Assembly (NCBI RefSeq): GCF_014652315.1
Contig: NZ_BMYO01000006.1
Span: 1 to 64,000, forward strand
Direction: 5' to 3'
Length of the DNA stretch: 64,000 nt
DNA from: Jeongeupia chitinilytica
GTDB taxonomy: Bacteria; Pseudomonadota; Gammaproteobacteria; Burkholderiales; Chitinibacteraceae
Below the pieces are notes generated by a model. The model was not told the origin of the DNA and ran no database searches. It saw nothing but the letters and a program-made list of their open reading frames with translations. The translations under genes were made by a program, and so were the position numbers. The stretch's first letter is position 1. Each line of letters starts with the position of its first letter. Positions 40,786 through 49,958 of this stretch are shown in pieces.

Positions 40786-42186
40786 ATGAAACGATTTCTC
40801 CCCCTGTTGCTGGCCATGTTGCCGGCGCTGGCCCATGCCGCCGACTTCGACGGCGCCCAGCTCGGCCTCGCTTGGGCGCTGCCCTTCGTCGGCATCCTGC
40901 TGTCGATCGCGCTGTTCCCGCTGCTGGCGCCGCATTTCTGGCATGCGCACTTCGGCAAGGTCGCCGGCTTCTGGGCGCTGGCTTTCCTCGTGCCGTTTGC
41001 CGTGGTCTACGGCGCCGGCAACGCCGGTGCCGTGATCGCCCATGCACTGATCGACGAGTACATCCCCTTCATCCTGCTGCTGTTCGCGCTGTATACGGTC
41101 TCGGGCGGGATTCTCGTCTGGGGCAATCTGCACGGTTCGCCCAAGGTCAACACCGCAATCCTGGCACTCGGTACCGTCTGCGCCTCGATCATGGGAACGA
41201 CCGGTGCGGCGATGCTGCTGATCCGGCCGCTGCTGAAGGCCAACGACAACCGCAAGCACAACGTCCACGTCGTGGTGTTCTTCATCTTCCTCGTCGCCAA
41301 CATCGGCGGCGGGCTGACGCCGATCGGCGATCCGCCGCTGTTCCTCGGCTTCCTCAAGGGCATCAGCTTCTTCTGGACGCTCGAGCACATGCTGCCGCTG
41401 GTCGCGCTGAATTCGGCGATCCTGCTGACGCTGTTCTACTTCATCGACCGCCACTTCTACAGCAAGGAAGACGAGGTCGAGGCGGTCGATCCGACGCCGG
41501 ACTCGCGACTCAAGCTGTTCGGCAAGTTCAACTTCTTCCTGATCGCCGCCGTCGTCGCCGCCGTGGTGATGTCGGGCGTGTGGAAGCCGGGGATCGATTT
41601 CCACGTGCTCGGCACCGAGGTCGGCCTGCAGGACATCGTCCGCGACGTGCTGCTGATCGTCATCGCACTGGTGTCGCTGAAGTTCACGCCGAAGCAGGTC
41701 CGCGCCGGCAACGACTTCAACTGGGATCCGATCCTCGAAGTGGCCAAGCTGTTCATCGGCATCTTCCTGGCGATGGCGCCGGCGATCGCGATCCTGCGCG
41801 CCGGCGAAGCCGGCCACCTGGCATCGCTGGTGCGGCTGGTCAGTGATCCGGGCGGCGCGCCGATCGACTCGATGTACTTCTGGATGACCGGCATCCTGTC
41901 GAGCTTCCTCGACAACGCGCCGACCTATCTGGTGTTCTTCAATCTGGCGCACGGCGATGCGGCGCACATGATGGGCCCGATGGCGTCGACGCTGCTGGCG
42001 ATCTCGGCCGGCGCGGTGTTCATGGGCGCGATGACCTATATCGGCAATGCGCCGAACTTCATGGTCAAGGCGGTCGCCGAAGACCGCGGCGTGAAGATGC
42101 CGAGCTTCTTCGGCTACATGGCTTGGTCGATCGCCATTCTGCTGCCCTGCTTCGTGCTCACTTCGCTGGTGTTCTTCCACTACTGA
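40786..42186 (+). CDS. NhaD/ArsB-family sodium:proton antiporter
   Basis: A 466-residue membrane protein with an N-terminal signal-like segment ending AHA and about 11-12 further hydrophobic segments. The ion-transporter motif IGGGLTPIGDPPLFLGFL and the C-terminal repeat-like SSFLDNAPTYLVFFNLAHGD with YIGNAPNFMVKA are typical of the NhaD/citrate-H family, whose paired Pro/Asn/Asp motifs bind the cation. It probably exchanges Na+ or Li+ for H+ at the inner membrane. A terminator follows. Confidence 0.88.
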   Translation: MKRFLPLLLAMLPALAHAADFDGAQLGLAWALPFVGILLSIALFPLLAPHFWHAHFGKVAGFWALAFLVPFAVVYGAGNAGAVIAHALIDEYIPFILLLFALYTVSGGILVWGNLHGSPKVNTAILALGTVCASIMGTTGAAMLLIRPLLKANDNRKHNVHVVVFFIFLVANIGGGLTPIGDPPLFLGFLKGISFFWTLEHMLPLVALNSAILLTLFYFIDRHFYSKEDEVEAVDPTPDSRLKLFGKFNFFLIAAVVAAVVMSGVWKPGIDFHVLGTEVGLQDIVRDVLLIVIALVSLKFTPKQVRAGNDFNWDPILEVAKLFIGIFLAMAPAIAILRAGEAGHLASLVRLVSDPGGAPIDSMYFWMTGILSSFLDNAPTYLVFFNLAHGDAAHMMGPMASTLLAISAGAVFMGAMTYIGNAPNFMVKAVAEDRGVKMPSFFGYMAWSIAILLPCFVLTSLVFFHY

Positions 42187-42192
42187 TGAAAC

Positions 42193-42222
42193 GCTCGCCA
42201 GCCTTGCTGGCGGGCATTTTTC
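42193..42222 (+). terminator. Terminator after the antiporter gene
   Basis: Stem CGCCAGC/GCTGGCG with a 3-base loop and a T-rich tail. From here to 42456 there is about 230 bases of leader DNA with partial inverted repeats (GAGGACCTTTGACCTC near 42340) but no gene and no confident promoter. Confidence 0.8.
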
Positions 42223-42456
42223 ACTGTCTCCGGCATTCCGCCGAACTTAGAACTATTCCCACTTGTCATTACACGACAAACGGTAGAAGCTGATTACTCC
42301 TCGTCCGGCACGTATTTCGATGTATTGACACGGCAGCGAGGACCTTTGACCTCGGTCATAGGGCTGTCAGCCGGGCGGCATATACTTGTTTGCAACCGTT
42401 GGCACCCGTGCCTTTTCGTGCCGACGCTCCATTTCTATCCGCAATGAGGTGAACAC

Positions 42457-44859
42457 GTGGCTCAACAACCGCTTTCCCAAGACCTCCTCGACAAGATGCA
42501 CCGGTACTGGCAAGCCGCCAACTACCTGTCCGTCGGTCAGATCTACCTGCTGGAAAATCCGCTGCTGAAGCAGCCGCTGGAGCGTAAGCACATCAAGCCC
42601 CGCCTGCTGGGTCACTGGGGCACGACGCCGGGCCTGAACTTCATCTACGTTCACGCCAACCGCGTCATCAAAGACCGCGACCTGAAAATGATCTACATCA
42701 CCGGTCCTGGCCACGGCGGCCCGGGTCTGGTCGCCAACACCTGGCTGGAAGGCAGCTACGAAGAGTTCTATCCGAGCATCGACCGCACCGAAGGCGGCAT
42801 GCAGCGGCTGTTCAAGCAGTTCTCGTTCCCGCGCGGCATCCCGTCGCACGTTGCGCCGGAAACTCCGGGCTCGATGCACGAAGGCGGTGAACTCGGTTAC
42901 TCGGTCTCGCACGCCTACGGCGCTGCATTCGACAATCCGGATCAGGTCGTCCTCGCCGTGGTCGGCGACGGCGAAGCCGAAACCGGCCCGCTGGCCGCCA
43001 GCTGGCACTCGAACAAATACCTGCACCCGGTCAACGACGGCTTCGTCCTGCCGATCCTGCACCTGAACGGCTACAAGATCGCCAACCCGACCGTGCTGGC
43101 ACGGCTGTCGAAGGAAGAGATCACCAAGCTGTTCGAAGGCTACGGCTACAAGCCGCACTTCGTCGAACTGAAGCACGAAACCTTCAACGACAAGCAAGCC
43201 ACCTTCCACGACATCCACCAGAAGATGGCGGCCACGATGGACGCCTGCCTGGACGAGCTGAACGCGATCCGCGAAGCCGCCAAGGCCGAAATCGCCGCCG
43301 GCAAGCCGATCACCCGCCCGCAATGGCCGATGATCGTGATGCGCACGCCGAAGGGCTGGACCGGTCCGAAGGAAATCAAGGGCAAGAAGGTCGAGGACTA
43401 CTGGCGCAGCCACCAGGTGCCGTTCTCGGACATCGACGCCGAAAACGTCCACAACCTGGAAAACTGGCTCAAGTCGTACGAACCGGAAACCCTGTTCAAC
43501 GCCGACGGCACCGTCAAGGCCGAACTGACCGAGATCGCGCCGAAGGGCCTGCACCGCATGGGTTCGAACCCGGTCGTCCACGGCCAGGCGTCGAAAGACC
43601 TGCGCATGCCGGACTTCCGCAACTACGAAGTCAAGTTCGAGAAGCCGGGTACCGTCAACGCCGAAGCCACCCGTGAAATGGGCAAGCTGCTGCGCGACGT
43701 GATGAAGGAAAACGAAGAGCAGCGCAACTTCCGCATCGTCGGCCCGGACGAAACCGCGTCGAACCGCTGGAACAACGTGTTCGAGGAAACCGGCAAGACC
43801 TGGTTCGCCGACTACCTGCCGGAAGACGAGCACAACGACACGCTGTCGCAGGACGGTCGCGTGATGGAAATCCTCTCCGAGCACACCTGCCAGGGCTGGC
43901 TCGAAGGCTACAACCTCACCGGTCGCCACGGCTTCTTCAGCTGCTACGAAGCGTTCATCCACGTCGTCGACTCGATGTTCAACCAGCACGCCAAGTGGCT
44001 GAAGACCACCCGCCACATCAACTGGCGCAAGCCGCTGCCGTCGCTGAACTACCTGCTGACCAGCCACGTCTGGCGTCAGGACCACAACGGCTTCTCGCAC
44101 CAGGATCCGGGCTTCATCGACCACGTCGTCAACAAGCGTGCCGAAGTCATCCGTGTCTACCTGCCGCCGGACGCCAACACCCTGCTGTCGGTGACCGACC
44201 ACTGCCTGCGTTCGCGCCACTACGTGAACGTCGTCGTGGCCGGCAAGCAGCCCGCGCTGCAGTACCTGACCATGGACCAGGCGATCAAGCACTGCACCAA
44301 GGGTCTGGGCATCTGGGACTGGGCATCGAACGACGCCGGCGGCGAGCCGGACGTGGTGATGGCCTGCGCCGGTGAAATCCCGACCATGGAAGCACTGGCC
44401 GCGACCGACCTGCTGCGTCAGCACTTCCCGGACCTGAAGATCCGCTTCGTCAACGTCGTCGACCTGATGACGCTGCAGCCGAAGGAAGAACACCCGCACG
44501 GCCTGTCGAACCGCGAGTTCGATTCGATCTTCACCGCCGACAAGCCGGTCATGTTCGCCTTCCACGGCTATCCGTGGCTGATCCACCGCCTGTGCTACCG
44601 TCGCAACGGTCATGCCAACATCCATGCCCGCGGCTACAAGGAAGAAGGTTCGACCTCGACGCCGTTCGACATGGTCGTCGTCAACCAGCTCGACCGCTTC
44701 AACCTGGCGATCGACGTGATCGACCGCGTGCCGAAGCTGGCCAAGATCGGTGCACACGTGCGGCAGAAGTTTGCCGACAAGCTGGTCGAGCACGCGCAGT
44801 ACATCGCCGAACACGGCGACGACCTGCCGGAAGTGAAGAACTGGGTCTGGCCGTACTGA
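42457..44859 (+). CDS. xfp: Phosphoketolase (xylulose-5-phosphate/fructose-6-phosphate)
   Basis: An 800-residue thiamine-diphosphate enzyme that splits xylulose 5-phosphate (or fructose 6-phosphate) with phosphate into acetyl phosphate and glyceraldehyde 3-phosphate (or erythrose 4-phosphate). N-terminal LLGHWGTTPGLNFIYVHAN, the ThDP motif GDGEAETGPLAASWH and C-terminal HGYPWLIHRLCYRRNGH are family hallmarks. The length is normal for the family. GTG 42457 with GAGGTG before it. It stands alone between terminators; codon use looks strongly biased to C/G-ending optimal codons, which suggests high expression. Confidence 0.97.
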   Translation: MAQQPLSQDLLDKMHRYWQAANYLSVGQIYLLENPLLKQPLERKHIKPRLLGHWGTTPGLNFIYVHANRVIKDRDLKMIYITGPGHGGPGLVANTWLEGSYEEFYPSIDRTEGGMQRLFKQFSFPRGIPSHVAPETPGSMHEGGELGYSVSHAYGAAFDNPDQVVLAVVGDGEAETGPLAASWHSNKYLHPVNDGFVLPILHLNGYKIANPTVLARLSKEEITKLFEGYGYKPHFVELKHETFNDKQATFHDIHQKMAATMDACLDELNAIREAAKAEIAAGKPITRPQWPMIVMRTPKGWTGPKEIKGKKVEDYWRSHQVPFSDIDAENVHNLENWLKSYEPETLFNADGTVKAELTEIAPKGLHRMGSNPVVHGQASKDLRMPDFRNYEVKFEKPGTVNAEATREMGKLLRDVMKENEEQRNFRIVGPDETASNRWNNVFEETGKTWFADYLPEDEHNDTLSQDGRVMEILSEHTCQGWLEGYNLTGRHGFFSCYEAFIHVVDSMFNQHAKWLKTTRHINWRKPLPSLNYLLTSHVWRQDHNGFSHQDPGFIDHVVNKRAEVIRVYLPPDANTLLSVTDHCLRSRHYVNVVVAGKQPALQYLTMDQAIKHCTKGLGIWDWASNDAGGEPDVVMACAGEIPTMEALAATDLLRQHFPDLKIRFVNVVDLMTLQPKEEHPHGLSNREFDSIFTADKPVMFAFHGYPWLIHRLCYRRNGHANIHARGYKEEGSTSTPFDMVVVNQLDRFNLAIDVIDRVPKLAKIGAHVRQKFADKLVEHAQYIAEHGDDLPEVKNWVWPY

Positions 44860-44900
44860 GACCCCGTTCCGGCCCGGGGCCCGCGCCCCGGTCGACCCTG

Positions 44901-44933
44901 AAAACAGCCCGCCTTGTGCGGGCTGTTTTGTTT
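44901..44933 (+). terminator. Terminator of the phosphoketolase gene
   Basis: Stem AAAACAGCCCGC/GCGGGCTGTTTT with a 5-base loop, followed by GTTTGG. Confidence 0.93.
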
Positions 44934-44999
44934 GGTCTGGCGCTTGCCCGTACGCCGTGGCGACGGGCACACTGAGTCCTGAATCCGAGGAGTTGTGCC

Positions 45000-45797
45000 G
45001 TGCCCGATACCGACCTGCTTGCCCGCATCGCCGACTGCGCCCGCGCCGTGGCGGAGCGCGAGATCATGCCGCGTTTCCGCCAGGTGAGCGCGCACCGCAA
45101 GCATGACGGCACGCTGCTGACCGAGGCCGACCTGGCCAGCCAGGCCTTCCTGACCCGCGCGCTGCCCGGGATCGCCCCCTACCCGGTGCTCGGCGAGGAG
45201 ATGTGCGCGGCCGAACAGAAAGCGCTGCTGGCGGCCAATCCGGACGGCCTGTGGGTCGTCGACCCGATCGACGGCACGACCAACTTCGCCCACGGCCTGC
45301 CGATGTTCTCGGTCTCGATCGCCCTGCTGCGCCACGGCCGTACCGAATTCGGCGTCGTCCACCTGCCGGTACTCGACGAAACCTTCAGCGCCCGGCGCGG
45401 CCATGGTGCGTGGCTCAACGGCGAGCGGCTCGAAGCCCCGGCCGAGCCGACCCGGATCGCCGACTCGGTTGCCGCGGTCGAGCCCAAATACCTCGGCGGC
45501 CACCTGCCGGTGCGCATCGTGACCGTCGCGCCCTTCGCCAGCCAGCGCAACTACGGCGCGGCCACGGTCGACTGGTGCTACCTTGCCGCCGGCCGGTTCG
45601 ACCTGCTGCTGCACGGTGCTCAAAAGTTGTGGGACTACGCTGCCGGCGCCCTGATCGCCGAAGAAGCCGGCTGTCTGCTCGGCACGCTGACGCGCCGCGA
45701 CTACTGGCATTGCGATCCGTGGACGCGCTCGGCCATCGCAGCCCGGCATCCGAAGGCGTTCGAGAGCTGGTACCAGTGGGCAACGCAAAACCGCTGA
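45000..45797 (+). CDS. Inositol-monophosphatase family phosphatase (HisN-like)
   Basis: A 265-residue metal-dependent phosphatase. VVDPIDGTTNFAHGLP is the first metal-binding signature, GEEM the upstream Glu, and WDYAAGALIAEEAGCLLG the second signature of the IMPase superfamily. Similar proteins act on histidinol phosphate, inositol phosphates or PAP; the substrate cannot be fixed from sequence alone, and no his or cys genes are adjacent. GTG 45000 has GAGGAG 7 bases before it. It converges with the VOC gene 29 bases further on. Confidence 0.87.
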   Translation: MPDTDLLARIADCARAVAEREIMPRFRQVSAHRKHDGTLLTEADLASQAFLTRALPGIAPYPVLGEEMCAAEQKALLAANPDGLWVVDPIDGTTNFAHGLPMFSVSIALLRHGRTEFGVVHLPVLDETFSARRGHGAWLNGERLEAPAEPTRIADSVAAVEPKYLGGHLPVRIVTVAPFASQRNYGAATVDWCYLAAGRFDLLLHGAQKLWDYAAGALIAEEAGCLLGTLTRRDYWHCDPWTRSAIAARHPKAFESWYQWATQNR

Positions 45798-45826
45798 ATG
45801 CTGCGGTGTGAGCCGGCGCCGGGCCA

Positions 45827-46234
45827 CTACCCCGCGGACTCAGCTCCCCGGGCATGACAGACGACGGCGAGCTTGTTGCCGTCCGGATCACGGAAATACG
45901 CGCCATAGTAATGCGCGTGATACTGCGGTCGCAGGCCCGGTGGCCCTGCGCAGAGGCCGCCATGGCTCAGTGCCGTTCCGTAGGTCCGATCGACAACGGC
46001 GCGACTGTCGGCCAGCAGGGCAATCATCTGGCCGTTGCCCGGCGCATGTGCATGCCCGTCGAACGGCGTGCCGATCAGCAGCAGCGGGCGTGCTTCGCCC
46101 GGTTGCTGCCAGCCCGCCCAGGGGCGGCTGCGGTCGCAGAACCGTACCTCCAGGCCGAGACAGTCCAGCACCGCGCGATAGAACGCCAGCGCCCGTTCGA
46201 AATCGGTCACGCCCACATGCACGTGCGAAAACAT
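45827..46234 (-). CDS. VOC-family (glyoxalase/bleomycin-resistance-like) protein
   Basis: A 135-residue protein with two beta-alpha-beta-beta-beta units of the vicinal-oxygen-chelate fold: HVHVGVTDFERALAFYRAVLDCLGLEV at the N-terminus and YYGAYFRDPDGNKLAVVCH at the C-terminus. His and Glu-like ligand positions are only partly kept, so the activity is uncertain. It lies 37 bases after the FAD-linked oxidase gene on the same strand and is probably cotranscribed. Confidence 0.85.
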   Translation of the reverse strand: MFSHVHVGVTDFERALAFYRAVLDCLGLEVRFCDRSRPWAGWQQPGEARPLLLIGTPFDGHAHAPGNGQMIALLADSRAVVDRTYGTALSHGGLCAGPPGLRPQYHAHYYGAYFRDPDGNKLAVVCHARGAESAG

Positions 46235-46271
46235 GACTGCCCCCTTGTCGCCAACGGAATACGCCGCCGTG

Positions 46272-47654
46272 TCAGAGCACCTTGCCCGGATTCATGATCC
46301 CCAGCGGATCGAGTGCGGCCTTGATGGTGCGCATCAGGTTCAGCTCGACCTCGCCGCGGTACAGCGGCAGCTGGTCGCGCTTGAGCTGGCCGACGCCGTG
46401 TTCGGCGCTGATCGTGCCCTGATGCCGGGCGACGATGTCGTAAACGATGGCGTTGACCGCCGGTTCGTGCTCGTACACGCCCTTGCCCAGATCGCCGAGG
46501 AAGACGTTGTAATGCAGGTTGCCGTCGCCGACATGACCGAAAGCGACCAGGTCGAGGTCCGGAAACGCGGCTTTCAGCACCGTTTCCGCCTCCACCATGA
46601 AGGCCGGAATGTGCGACACCGGCACGGCGATGTCGTGCTTGATGCTGGTACCGCGGCGGCGCTGCGACTCGGGAATGTGCTCGCGCAATCGCCAGAAATC
46701 CTGCGCTTCGGTCACGCTCTGCGCCAGCAGCACGTCCTCGTGGCCGAGCTCGAACAGCGCCTCGGCCAAGCGCTCGACCAGCACGGCCGGTGCGCCGCCA
46801 TCGGCCAGCTCGACCAGCACGGTCCACGCCGGTGGCGCAGCAAACGGTTGCGGCAGTTCGGGGCAGTGTTCGGCGAGCAGTTCCCAGCAGCGGCGCGAGA
46901 TCAGCTCGAACGACGTGACCCGCTCGCCGACCTGATCCTGCAAGCCGCGCAGCAGCGTCACCGCGGCATCCGGCGTTTCGAGCGCGACCAGCGCGGTCGC
47001 CTGCGCCGACAGTTGCGGCGACAGCTTGAGCACGGCAGCGGTGATCACGCCGAGCGTGCCTTCGGAACCGATGAACAGCTGTTTCAGGTCGTAGCCGGTG
47101 TTGTCCTTGCGCAGCCCGCGCAATCCGTCCCAGACGGTGCCGTCGGCGAGGACGACTTCGAGTCCGAGCGTCAGTTCGCGCATGTTGCCGTAGTGCAGCA
47201 CGTTGACGCCGCCGGCGTTGGTACCGAGCGCACCGCCGATCCGCGCCGAACCGACCGCGCCCCAGTCGGCGGCGAACAGCCGCCCGGCCGCGCGCGCTGC
47301 TGCCTGCACGTCGGCCACGACGGTGCCGGCGTCGACGGTGATGGTGTTGTTGTCGGCATCGACCGCCAGCACGCGGTTCATCCGTTCCAGCGACAGCACG
47401 ATCGCCGTACCGCTGCCGTCGGGCGTCGCCGCCCCGCAGTTGCCGGTGTTGCCGCCTTGCGGCACGACCGGCACGCCGTGCGCATGCGCCAGCTTCATCA
47501 CCGCAGCGACCTCGGCGGTCGAGCGGGGCCGTACCACGGCTTGCGCGGCACCGTGGTAGCGGCGGCGGTTGTCGAGCAGGTAGCCGTCGATCTGCGCGCC
47601 GGTGAGGATGCCGGCCGGGTCGAGCAGCGCGGCGAGTTCGGTCATGAACGACAT
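46272..47654 (-). CDS. FAD-linked oxidase (D-lactate/2-hydroxyglutarate dehydrogenase type)
   Basis: A 460-residue protein of the GlcD/DLD family. The PP-loop FAD domain has VPVVPQGGNTGNCGAA, and SARIGGALGTNAGGVNVLHYGNMRELTLGLEVVLADG and GSEGTLGVITAAVLKLSP follow. The C-terminal cap has a His-rich FGHVGDGNLHYN and ISAEHGVGQLKR, which are substrate and metal-binding positions in D-2-hydroxyacid dehydrogenases. The exact acid oxidised is unknown. ATG 47654 has GGAG 6 bases before it; the upstream TTG at 47666 is less likely. Confidence 0.9.
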   Translation of the reverse strand: MSFMTELAALLDPAGILTGAQIDGYLLDNRRRYHGAAQAVVRPRSTAEVAAVMKLAHAHGVPVVPQGGNTGNCGAATPDGSGTAIVLSLERMNRVLAVDADNNTITVDAGTVVADVQAAARAAGRLFAADWGAVGSARIGGALGTNAGGVNVLHYGNMRELTLGLEVVLADGTVWDGLRGLRKDNTGYDLKQLFIGSEGTLGVITAAVLKLSPQLSAQATALVALETPDAAVTLLRGLQDQVGERVTSFELISRRCWELLAEHCPELPQPFAAPPAWTVLVELADGGAPAVLVERLAEALFELGHEDVLLAQSVTEAQDFWRLREHIPESQRRRGTSIKHDIAVPVSHIPAFMVEAETVLKAAFPDLDLVAFGHVGDGNLHYNVFLGDLGKGVYEHEPAVNAIVYDIVARHQGTISAEHGVGQLKRDQLPLYRGEVELNLMRTIKAALDPLGIMNPGKVL

Positions 47655-47716
47655 CGTCGTCTCCAAACGAGATCGCCGGCAGCAGCCGGCGATCCAGAGT
47701 CATCGTTACATCGATT

Positions 47717-48655
47717 TTAAAGCCAGAAATCCCGGCGTGCGACGTGATGCTGCAGCACGCGCTGGAAGTGGCCCGGGTCCTTGGCGAACGTCATCTCGCC
47801 GGCCGCCGGCTTGTAGAAGTCGTACAGCCGCGATACCCAGAAACGCACCGCTGCGGCACGCAACAGCTGCGGCCATGCGGCAAGCTCGGCGGCCTCGAAC
47901 GCACGGACACTCTGGTAACCGGCGAGCAGCGCGCGGGCCCGTTCGGCGTCGATGTCGCCGTTCTCCAGCACGCACCAGTCGTTGAGGGTGATCGCCACGT
48001 CGTAGGCCAGCGTGTCGTTGCACGCGTAGTAGAAATCGATGAAGCCGCCGACACGGTCACCATCCATCAGCGCGTTGTCGCGGAACAGGTCGGCGTGGAT
48101 GACACCGGCCGGCAGCGCGCCGAAGTCCTGCGCCGCCAGCGACGCCACTTCGGCGTCCAGCTCGGCCGCATCGGCCGCCGCCATGAACGGCGTCACTTCG
48201 GCAGCCACGGCTTCGCGCCAGGCGCGGCCGCGCGGATTGGCCATGTACCCGTCGTAGTGCCGCGCCGCCAGATGCATTTGCGCCAGCATTTCGCCGACCT
48301 CGCGGCATTGCGCGGCGTTCGGTGTGTCGGTGACGGCACCCGGCAGGCAGTTGACCAGCAGCGTCGGCTTGCCGTTCAGCGTATCGACGAAGGCATTGTC
48401 GTGATTGGCGATCGGCGCGGCGACGGCGATGCCGTGCTGCGCCAGATGGGCGAGCAGGTTGACGTAGTACGGCAGTTCGTCGGCACGCAGCGTCTCGAAC
48501 AGCGTCAGCACGTAGCGGCCGTGCGTGGTCGTGACGAAGTAGTTGGTATTGGTGATGCCGGCGGCGATGCCCTTGAGCTCGACCAGACCACCGATGGCAT
48601 AGCGCTTGAGGAAGGCGCCCATCTCATCGGGCGTAACGGTGGTGAAAACGGACAT
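47717..48655 (-). CDS. thrB: Homoserine kinase (type II, APH fold)
   Basis: A 312-residue kinase of the aminoglycoside-phosphotransferase fold, the ThrB form of beta- and gammaproteobacteria. LKGIAAGITNTNYFVTT binds the nucleotide. The catalytic loop GVIHADLFRDNALMDGDRVGGFIDFYYACND contains the HxDxxxxN and DFY residues. It phosphorylates homoserine in threonine synthesis. It lies downstream of DUF2782 and near polA, an arrangement seen in Neisseriales and other betaproteobacteria. Confidence 0.94.
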   Translation of the reverse strand: MSVFTTVTPDEMGAFLKRYAIGGLVELKGIAAGITNTNYFVTTTHGRYVLTLFETLRADELPYYVNLLAHLAQHGIAVAAPIANHDNAFVDTLNGKPTLLVNCLPGAVTDTPNAAQCREVGEMLAQMHLAARHYDGYMANPRGRAWREAVAAEVTPFMAAADAAELDAEVASLAAQDFGALPAGVIHADLFRDNALMDGDRVGGFIDFYYACNDTLAYDVAITLNDWCVLENGDIDAERARALLAGYQSVRAFEAAELAAWPQLLRAAAVRFWVSRLYDFYKPAAGEMTFAKDPGHFQRVLQHHVARRDFWL

Positions 48656-48736
48656 GATGGATTCAGTGCGGCGCGATCGGATGAGGGACGGAGTGTACGC
48701 AAGCGCGCCGGCACAGACGAGCGCCGGCGATCGTCG

Positions 48737-49102
48737 TCACCACGAGAACAGCGTCCATTGCGGCACCGACAGGCGTGCGCCACCCGAATCGGCGCTGTCG
48801 ATGCGGTCGAACTGGCCGTTGCCTTCGTGGTCGTAGAGGAAGTACGGCTTACCGACCTTGGGCGTGACCTTCATCATGTAGAGCCGGCCGTTCATGCGGT
48901 ACTCGGCGATGGTCGCATCGGCCTTTTCGATGATGCGCACTTCCGGTTCGCCGACCGGCTTGTTGGCCTTGGGTTTTTCCACCGGCGGCAACTGCTCGGC
49001 CGGCACCGATTGCGGCGGCGGCGGCGGCGGATCAAGTGGCGGCAGCTCGGCCATCGCGGCGCTGCCGGCAAGCAGCATCAGGCTGGTCAGCACGGTTTTC
49101 AT
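48737..49102 (-). CDS. DUF2782 family exported protein
   Basis: A 121-residue protein with a signal peptide (residues 1-18, SAAMA) and a proline-rich stretch (LPPLDPPPPPPQSVP) that may span periplasm or peptidoglycan. A small conserved domain follows with VRIIEKADATIAEYRMNGRLYMMKVTPKVGKPYFLYD. This is the DUF2782 pattern, commonly next to polA and thrB in betaproteobacteria. Its function is unknown. Confidence 0.88.
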   Translation of the reverse strand: MKTVLTSLMLLAGSAAMAELPPLDPPPPPPQSVPAEQLPPVEKPKANKPVGEPEVRIIEKADATIAEYRMNGRLYMMKVTPKVGKPYFLYDHEGNGQFDRIDSADSGGARLSVPQWTLFSW

Positions 49103-49162
49103 CTGGGCTCCCTCGGCCCGGCGGGCCTGTTTCGGTCATTCTACCGAATGCGTCGCCCCGGC

Positions 49163-49897
49163 TCACAGGCTGAACTGCATTTCGCGCTCTGCAGGCGACA
49201 TCTCGAAACCGCGCGTTTCGAAGAAACGGAAAATCGCTTCGACGATGGCCGCCGGTTCGTCGATCAGCTGAACGAGGTCGAGATCGGCGGCATTGATCAT
49301 GCCGTCGGCAACCAGACGCTCGCGGAACCAGTCGATCAGACCGCCCCAGAACTCGCTGCCGACAAGGATGATCGGGATCCTGCGCGACTTGCCGGTCTGG
49401 ATCAGCGTCAGCGCTTCGGTCAGCTCGTCCAGCGTGCCGAAGCCGCCCGGCATCACCACATAGGCGCTCGCGTGCTTGACGAACATGACCTTGCGGGCAA
49501 AGAAGTGGCGGAAGCTCTGGCTGATGTCCTGGTACGGATTGCCGGTCTGCTCGTGTGGCAGCTGGATGTTCAGCCCCACCGACGGGCTGGCGCCGTCGTA
49601 GGCGCCCTTGTTCGCCGCCTCCATCAGCCCCGGGCCGCCGCCGGAAATCACCGCGAAGCCGGCATCCGACAGGCGCCGGGCAATCTCCTCGGTGCGCTTA
49701 TAATGGGCGTGGTCGCGCCCGATGCGTGCCGAACCGAAGATCGATACCGCCGGCTGGATCCGTTGCAGGCGTTCGGTCGCCTCGACGAATTCGGCCATGA
49801 TCTCGAATACCCGCCATGCCTCGCGGGCCCGCACGCCCTGATGCTCGCTGTCGATCTGCGGATCGACGAAATGGGGCAGCTTGTCCTTGAGATTCAT
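49163..49897 (-). CDS. LOG-family protein (TIGR00730; putative nucleotide phosphoribohydrolase)
   Basis: A 244-residue Rossmann-like protein with both LOG motifs: SGGGPGLMEAANKGA and PGGFGTLDELTEALTLIQ. Homologues are cytokinin-riboside-phosphate or purine-nucleotide phosphoribohydrolases. A textbook Shine-Dalgarno sequence AAGGAGGTG precedes ATG 49897. It is divergent from polA, with only 61 bases between the start codons, so both promoters overlap there. Confidence 0.9.
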   Translation of the reverse strand: MNLKDKLPHFVDPQIDSEHQGVRAREAWRVFEIMAEFVEATERLQRIQPAVSIFGSARIGRDHAHYKRTEEIARRLSDAGFAVISGGGPGLMEAANKGAYDGASPSVGLNIQLPHEQTGNPYQDISQSFRHFFARKVMFVKHASAYVVMPGGFGTLDELTEALTLIQTGKSRRIPIILVGSEFWGGLIDWFRERLVADGMINAADLDLVQLIDEPAAIVEAIFRFFETRGFEMSPAEREMQFSL

Positions 49898-49958
49898 CGC
49901 GCACCTCCTTGCTTACAAATATAGCCGCGCCCACAAGGCGGCGGCCTGCGGATACGCC

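Noticed and set aside
42240..42456. Riboswitch or T-box in the phosphoketolase leader
   Set aside because: Short inverted repeats exist, but no arrangement matching a known riboswitch could be recognised.
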